Shown: in pieces, positions 9,001 to 9,994 of the stretch
How positions within the stretch are numbered: position 1 is the stretch's first letter
How the letters are laid out: each line of letters opens with the position of its first letter
NCBI GenBank assembly: GCA_964583765.1
Contig: CAZOWW010000164.1
Location: 1 to 9,994 of the forward strand
Direction: 5' to 3'
DNA: 9,994 bases
Source of the DNA: CAZOWW01 sp964583765
GTDB taxonomy: Bacteria; Actinomycetota; Actinomycetes; Actinomycetales; Kineosporiaceae
Translations under genes and position numbers: made by a program
The notes under the pieces: generated by a model
Told to the model about the DNA's origin: nothing
Databases searched by the model: none
Seen by the model: the letters and a program-made list of their open reading frames with translations, nothing else

Positions 9001-9994
9001 CGGCCACACCCAGGCCGCGGCTGGGGTCGCCGGCGCCATCAAGATGATCATGGCGATGCGGCACGGAACCCTGCCGCGGACCCTGCACGTGGAGACCCCC
9101 ACCCCGCATGTGGACTGGTCGGCGGGAGCGGTGTCCCTGCTCACCCGGGCACAGGCCTGGGAGCCCACGGACGGGCGACCGCGCCGGGCAGCCATCTCCT
9201 CCTTCGGGTTGAGCGGCACCAACGCCCACGTGATCCTCGAAGAACCGGTCCTCGCGGCACCGGCTCCGGCGCGGGGCACCGAGGGCGGGACCGGCCCCCG
9301 GGCCGAGGCCGCCACGTGCGTGCGCACCGCGGCCCCCGCGAGCGCAGCGGCCGAGGCCACCACCGGGGTGCCGGACGAGGGTGCGGACGTCACGCCGGAC
9401 GAGGCAACTGCCGGTACCCGCGACGTGACAGTTGCCGGTGCCCCGCCGGTCTGGTCGCTGTCGGCCCGCACCGGCACCGCCCTGGCCGAGCAGGCCGAGC
9501 GGCTGCTGGCGCAGCTGGACGACGGCGGCAACGGGCGGACCACACCGACCGACCAGGCAGCAGAGACAGAAGGCCCCGCCCCCGACGGCCGGGCGTCGAC
9601 CCCACGAGGGACCGACACCTGCGAGCGGGACATCCGGATCGCCGCCGCCCTGGCGACCACCCGGACCCTGTTCGACCACCGGGCCGTGATCGTCGCGGCC
9701 GGCCCCGCCGAGCGGCGGGAAGCGCTCCGGGCCCTCGGCCGGGGCGAGGCGACGAGCGCCGTCGTCCGGGGCACGGTCCGGTCAGGCAAGCTCGCCTACC
9801 TGTTCACCGGGCAGGGGTCCCAGCGGGTGGGCATGGGCACGGGCCTGGCCGCCGCGTACCCGGCCTACGCCGAGGCGTTCGACCTCGCGGTGTCCCACCT
9901 GCAGGCGCACCTCGATCTGCGCGCCCCGCAGGGCCCGGACCTCCGGGAGATCATCGCCACCAACCCCGGCGGCCTGCTCGACCAGACCCGCTAC
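2..9994 (+). CDS. Modular type I polyketide synthase, internal fragment (open at both ends)
   Basis: This is a cytoplasmic assembly-line enzyme that extends and reduces a thioester-bound polyketide chain. The frame beginning at base 2 is open for 3,331 codons without a stop; base 1 is the third base of a preceding codon. Domain order is (AT end)-DH-KR-ACP | KS-AT-DH-KR-ACP | KS-AT(start), so the window holds one whole module, the back of the one before and the front of the one after. Visible active sites include two KS DTACSSSL motifs (Cys1096, Cys2827), AT GHSIGE (Ser1551), two ACP LGFDSL motifs (Ser866, Ser2595), two KR Ser/Tyr/Asn sets and two DH His/Asp pairs. There is no ER, methyltransferase or thioesterase. 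I found no TTA codon in frame, so this part shows no bldA-type control. The product is unknown; two successive KR+DH modules fit a polyene-containing macrolide or linear polyene. The real start and stop lie outside the window. Confidence 0.97.
113..943 (+). other. Dehydratase domain DH-A (module A)
   Basis: This domain removes water from the beta-hydroxyacyl-ACP made by KR-A to give an alpha,beta-alkene. It covers about residues 38-314, the usual length for the double-hotdog DH fold. The catalytic His70 lies in HPWLADHAVTGTPVLP, which fits HxxxGxxxxP. The second motif YGYGPVFQGL (197-206) is intact. The catalytic Asp238 lies in HPALLDAALH, with the usual His at +4 (His242). LPFSWSSVRLHASGARHLRV follows near the C-terminus, as in active DHs. 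All the recognised motifs are present, so I infer an active enzyme. One oddity is a cluster of three cysteines, CGCDC (94-98), in a stretch that varies in the family. The substrate is the chain on ACP-A; with a B-type KR partner an E (trans) alkene is expected. Confidence 0.93.
974..2386 (+). other. Ketoreductase domain KR-A (structural plus catalytic halves), B-type
   Basis: This domain reduces the beta-keto group on ACP-A with NADPH. The structural half (about 325-525) carries the typical APVWGLARTAQSEHPGR segment (448-464). The catalytic Rossmann half (about 550-795) has the nucleotide loop TGGTGVLG (554-561), the LDD motif (640-642), Lys660 in RPKVDAAWHL, Ser684 in LFSSVAG, Tyr697 in GQGNYAAAN and Asn701. 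By the established fingerprint, LDD with no Trp in the A-type position means B-type (D-hydroxyl) stereochemistry, and the absence of Pro near the active site fits B1, the ordinary non-epimerising class. No ER is inserted between the two halves. The junction between them (528-543) is unusually charged, with RGDRRDREDRG at residues 530-540. I infer an active KR. Confidence 0.93.
2477..2710 (+). other. Acyl carrier protein ACP-A (module A)
   Basis: This domain carries the growing chain on a phosphopantetheine arm. It covers about residues 826-903. The attachment serine is Ser866 (codon 2597-2599) in FKDLGFDSLAAVELRNRL, which matches the LGxDSL consensus. The tail LPTTLVFDHPTVRAL is the usual helix III/IV region. 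It is a single ACP, not a tandem pair. Only about 20 residues separate it from the next KS, so modules A and B are covalently joined in one polypeptide without docking domains at this junction. Confidence 0.96.
2771..4048 (+). other. Ketosynthase domain KS-B (module B)
   Basis: This domain takes the acyl chain from ACP-A and performs decarboxylative Claisen condensation with the extender on ACP-B. It covers about residues 924-1349, starting EPIAIIGMSCRYPGGV and ending SSFGISGTNAHVILAEP, which is full family length. The nucleophile is Cys1096 in VDTACSSSL. The histidines are His1231 in VEGHGTGTTLGDP and His1271 in KSNIGHSQAASG, and Lys1266 is kept. Cys-His-His is complete, so this is neither a KSQ decarboxylase nor a non-elongating KS0. 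There are two mild departures from the commonest consensus: Gly before HGTGT in place of Ala, and ATDPQQR in place of AMDPQQR, a change shared with KS-C. It is a close paralogue of KS-C, 5,193 nt downstream, with blocks of identical DNA. Confidence 0.97.
4049..4351 (+). other. KS-AT linker of module B (normal length)
   Basis: About 100 residues (1350-1450) join KS-B to AT-B. The pattern VAWPLSAKTPAALREQA, then DVAFSLAASRSVFGHRAVV, is the standard fold of the linker subdomain, seen in nearly all cis-AT PKSs. It is useful as a reference for the much longer linker in module C. Confidence 0.85.
4352..5266 (+). other. Acyltransferase domain AT-B, malonyl-CoA type
   Basis: This domain selects the extender unit and loads it on ACP-B. 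It covers about residues 1451-1755. It starts with LAFLFTGQGAQRVGMGRELY, followed by YTQPALFALE. The nucleophile Ser1551 lies in GHSIGE, the conserved Arg1576 in AARARLMQ, and the catalytic His1651 in HAFHSAHM. Established rules read GHS(I/V)GE plus HAFH as malonyl-CoA; methylmalonyl domains have GHSQGE plus YASH. Both independent signatures agree, so module B is predicted to add an unbranched C2 unit. The domain is full length with no missing catalytic residue. Specificity is inferred from motifs only, and rare exceptions exist. Confidence 0.95.
5267..5410 (+). other. Post-AT linker of module B
   Basis: Residues 1756-1803 include DLPTYAFQRERFWLEP, the conserved post-AT motif. It marks the C-terminal edge of the KS-AT unit and the start of the processing domains. 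About 17 residues of ordinary linker then lead into the DH domain. Confidence 0.9.
5462..6265 (+). other. Dehydratase domain DH-B (module B), atypical motifs
   Basis: This domain is expected to dehydrate the hydroxyacyl chain on ACP-B. It covers about residues 1821-2088, slightly shorter than DH-A. The catalytic His1853 lies in HPWLAGHAVLGTVFLP, so HxxxGxxxxP is intact, and Asp2020 lies in HPALLD. Two other positions depart from consensus. The usual YGPxFQGL reads YDGLFQGL (1980-1987), losing the Gly-Pro. The DAALH/Q motif reads DAALR, with Arg2024 (codon 6071-6073) where His or Gln normally sits near the catalytic Asp. The loop after it is shorter by several residues than in DH-A. The His/Asp pair suggests possible activity, and the two changes suggest it may be weakened or lost. 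If inactive, module B would leave a hydroxyl rather than an alkene. Confidence 0.88.
6377..6400 (+). repeat. 9-bp in-frame tandem repeat, about 2.7 copies (Ala-Gly-Ala)
   Basis: The codons gcc-ggt-gcg, gcc-ggc-gcg, gcc-ggt form a 9-bp tandem repeat with one silent difference, coding AGAAGAAG (2126-2133) within the structural half of KR-B. It sits between the DH-B end and the segment ITLIEVPAPEG, where this subdomain is naturally variable. It probably arose by replication slippage and is a flexible insertion without catalytic role. Confidence 0.75.
6812..6871 (+). repeat. 18-bp tandem repeat in KR-B interdomain linker (GSSTAA units)
   Basis: Two perfect 18-bp copies, ggttcgagtacggccgcc, occupy 6827-6844 and 6845-6862. 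A diverged 15-bp copy (GSSAA) precedes them at 6812-6826 and a truncated one (GSD) follows at 6863-6871. The protein reads GSSAA-GSSTAA-GSSTAA-GSD (2271-2290), a flexible Ser/Gly/Ala linker between the structural and catalytic halves of KR-B. Being a multiple of three, unit gain or loss would keep the frame. The same junction in KR-A is instead Arg/Asp-rich. Confidence 0.9.
7667..7900 (+). other. Acyl carrier protein ACP-B (module B)
   Basis: This domain holds the chain during extension and processing in module B. It covers about residues 2556-2633. The phosphopantetheine site is Ser2595 (codon 7784-7786) in FSELGFDSLTAVELRNRL, followed by LPTTLIFDHPTVAALAAHL. It is a single copy, closely similar to ACP-A. 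A Ser/Thr/Gly linker of about 20 residues (7901-7963) joins it to KS-C, so modules B and C are in the same polypeptide. Confidence 0.96.
7921..7956 (+). repeat. 18-bp imperfect tandem repeat in ACP-B to KS-C linker
   Basis: Two 18-bp units, 7921-7938 and 7939-7956, share the first 12 bases (gagcacgggcac) and then diverge. In frame they code roughly STGTST-STGTAT (2641-2652), a flexible Thr/Ser/Gly linker directly before the KS start DDPVAVIGMACRYPGG. The corresponding ACP-A to KS-B linker has no such repeat and is Ala-rich. Confidence 0.8.
7964..9247 (+). other. Ketosynthase domain KS-C (module C)
   Basis: This domain takes the chain from ACP-B and condenses it with the extender of module C. 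It covers about residues 2655-3082, from DPVAVIGMACRYPGGV to SSFGLSGTNAHVILEEP. The nucleophile is Cys2827 in VDTACSSSL. His2962 lies in VEAHGTGTRLGDP, His3002 in KSNIGHTQAAAG, and Lys2997 is kept, so the domain should be condensing. HGTGTRLGDP has Arg where Thr is commonest. It aligns without gaps to KS-B between the REALATDPQQR block and the C-terminal motifs, with exact 29-nt DNA matches. Its natural substrate would be the reduced chain from modules A and B. Confidence 0.97.
9248..9784 (+). other. Enlarged low-complexity KS-AT linker of module C
   Basis: About 179 residues (3083-3261) separate KS-C from AT-C, against about 101 in module B. The conserved core is still visible: PPVWSLSARTGTALAEQAERLLAQL (from about 3148), broken off, then IRIAAALATTRTLFDHRAVIVAAG (from about 3211). 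The extra length is in two stretches. One is Ala/Thr/Glu/Gly-rich (about 3083-3146) before the core. The other is polar, rich in Gly/Thr/Pro/Asp (about 3173-3206), inside the core. Neither resembles a catalytic domain that I recognise. Both keep the frame and the local composition, so they are more likely expanded loops than an error. Confidence 0.85.
9787..9994 (+). other. Acyltransferase domain AT-C, N-terminal part only
   Basis: Residues 3263-3331 read KLAYLFTGQGSQRVGMGTGL and continue to LLDQTRY, matching the first 69 residues of AT-B up to the point just before the YTQPALFALE motif. The window ends before the GHSxGE serine and the HAFH/YASH motif, so neither activity nor extender choice can be read. 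It shows that module C continues as KS-AT and that the gene runs beyond the window. Confidence 0.92.

Noticed and set aside
6161..9679. A 1,172-codon open frame on the - strand opposite KR-B, ACP-B and KS-C
   Set aside because: The translation is Gly/Arg/Ala-rich low-complexity sequence with no recognisable domain. It faces a + strand frame with clear catalytic motifs throughout. At this G+C content, antisense frames lack stops by composition.
1..9994. Search for a gene boundary, promoter, terminator, tRNA, insertion sequence or CRISPR array
   Set aside because: The PKS frame is unbroken from base 2 to 9994 and every segment is assigned to a domain or linker. No intergenic space exists, and I saw no inverted terminal repeats or regularly spaced repeats.

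Overview
The window lies entirely inside one giant modular type I polyketide synthase (PKS) gene on the + strand. I translated the frame whose first complete codon is at position 2. It stays open for 3,331 codons to the last base (9994), with no stop, no credible internal start after an untranslated gap, and no intergenic DNA. Both ends are open, so loading module, docking domains and thioesterase lie outside the window, or in other genes. G+C is very high, with G or C at almost every third codon position, and the domains are of the classic cis-AT macrolide/polyene kind. This points to a high-G+C actinomycete (Streptomyces, Pseudonocardia or a relative). The sequence alone does not fix the genus.

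Layout, with modules numbered relative to the window. Module A is represented by its back half: post-AT linker (2-61), dehydratase DH-A (113-943), ketoreductase KR-A (974-2386) and acyl carrier protein ACP-A (2477-2710). Module B is complete: KS-B (2771-4048), AT-B (4352-5266), post-AT linker, DH-B (5462-6265), KR-B (6302-7645), ACP-B (7667-7900). Module C has only its front: KS-C (7964-9247), a very long KS-AT linker (9248-9784) and the first 69 residues of AT-C (9787-9994). Corresponding residues of KS-B and KS-C are exactly 5,193 nt apart, which is the module repeat length.

Chemistry. AT-B has the malonyl-CoA signatures (GHSIGE and HAFH). Both KRs have a complete catalytic set and the B-type LDD motif, and both modules carry a DH but no enoylreductase. 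If both DHs work, modules A and B each leave an (E)-alkene, so the chain would reach KS-C as a conjugated diene or as part of a longer polyene. DH-B departs from the family consensus at two otherwise conserved motifs, so its activity is the main chemical uncertainty.

Nothing here suggests a wholly new system. The most distinctive points are the altered DH-B, the enlarged low-complexity KS-AT linker of module C, and in-frame 9- and 18-bp tandem repeats in the interdomain linkers of module B. Long open frames on the other strand and in frame +1 are by-products of the extreme G+C content.
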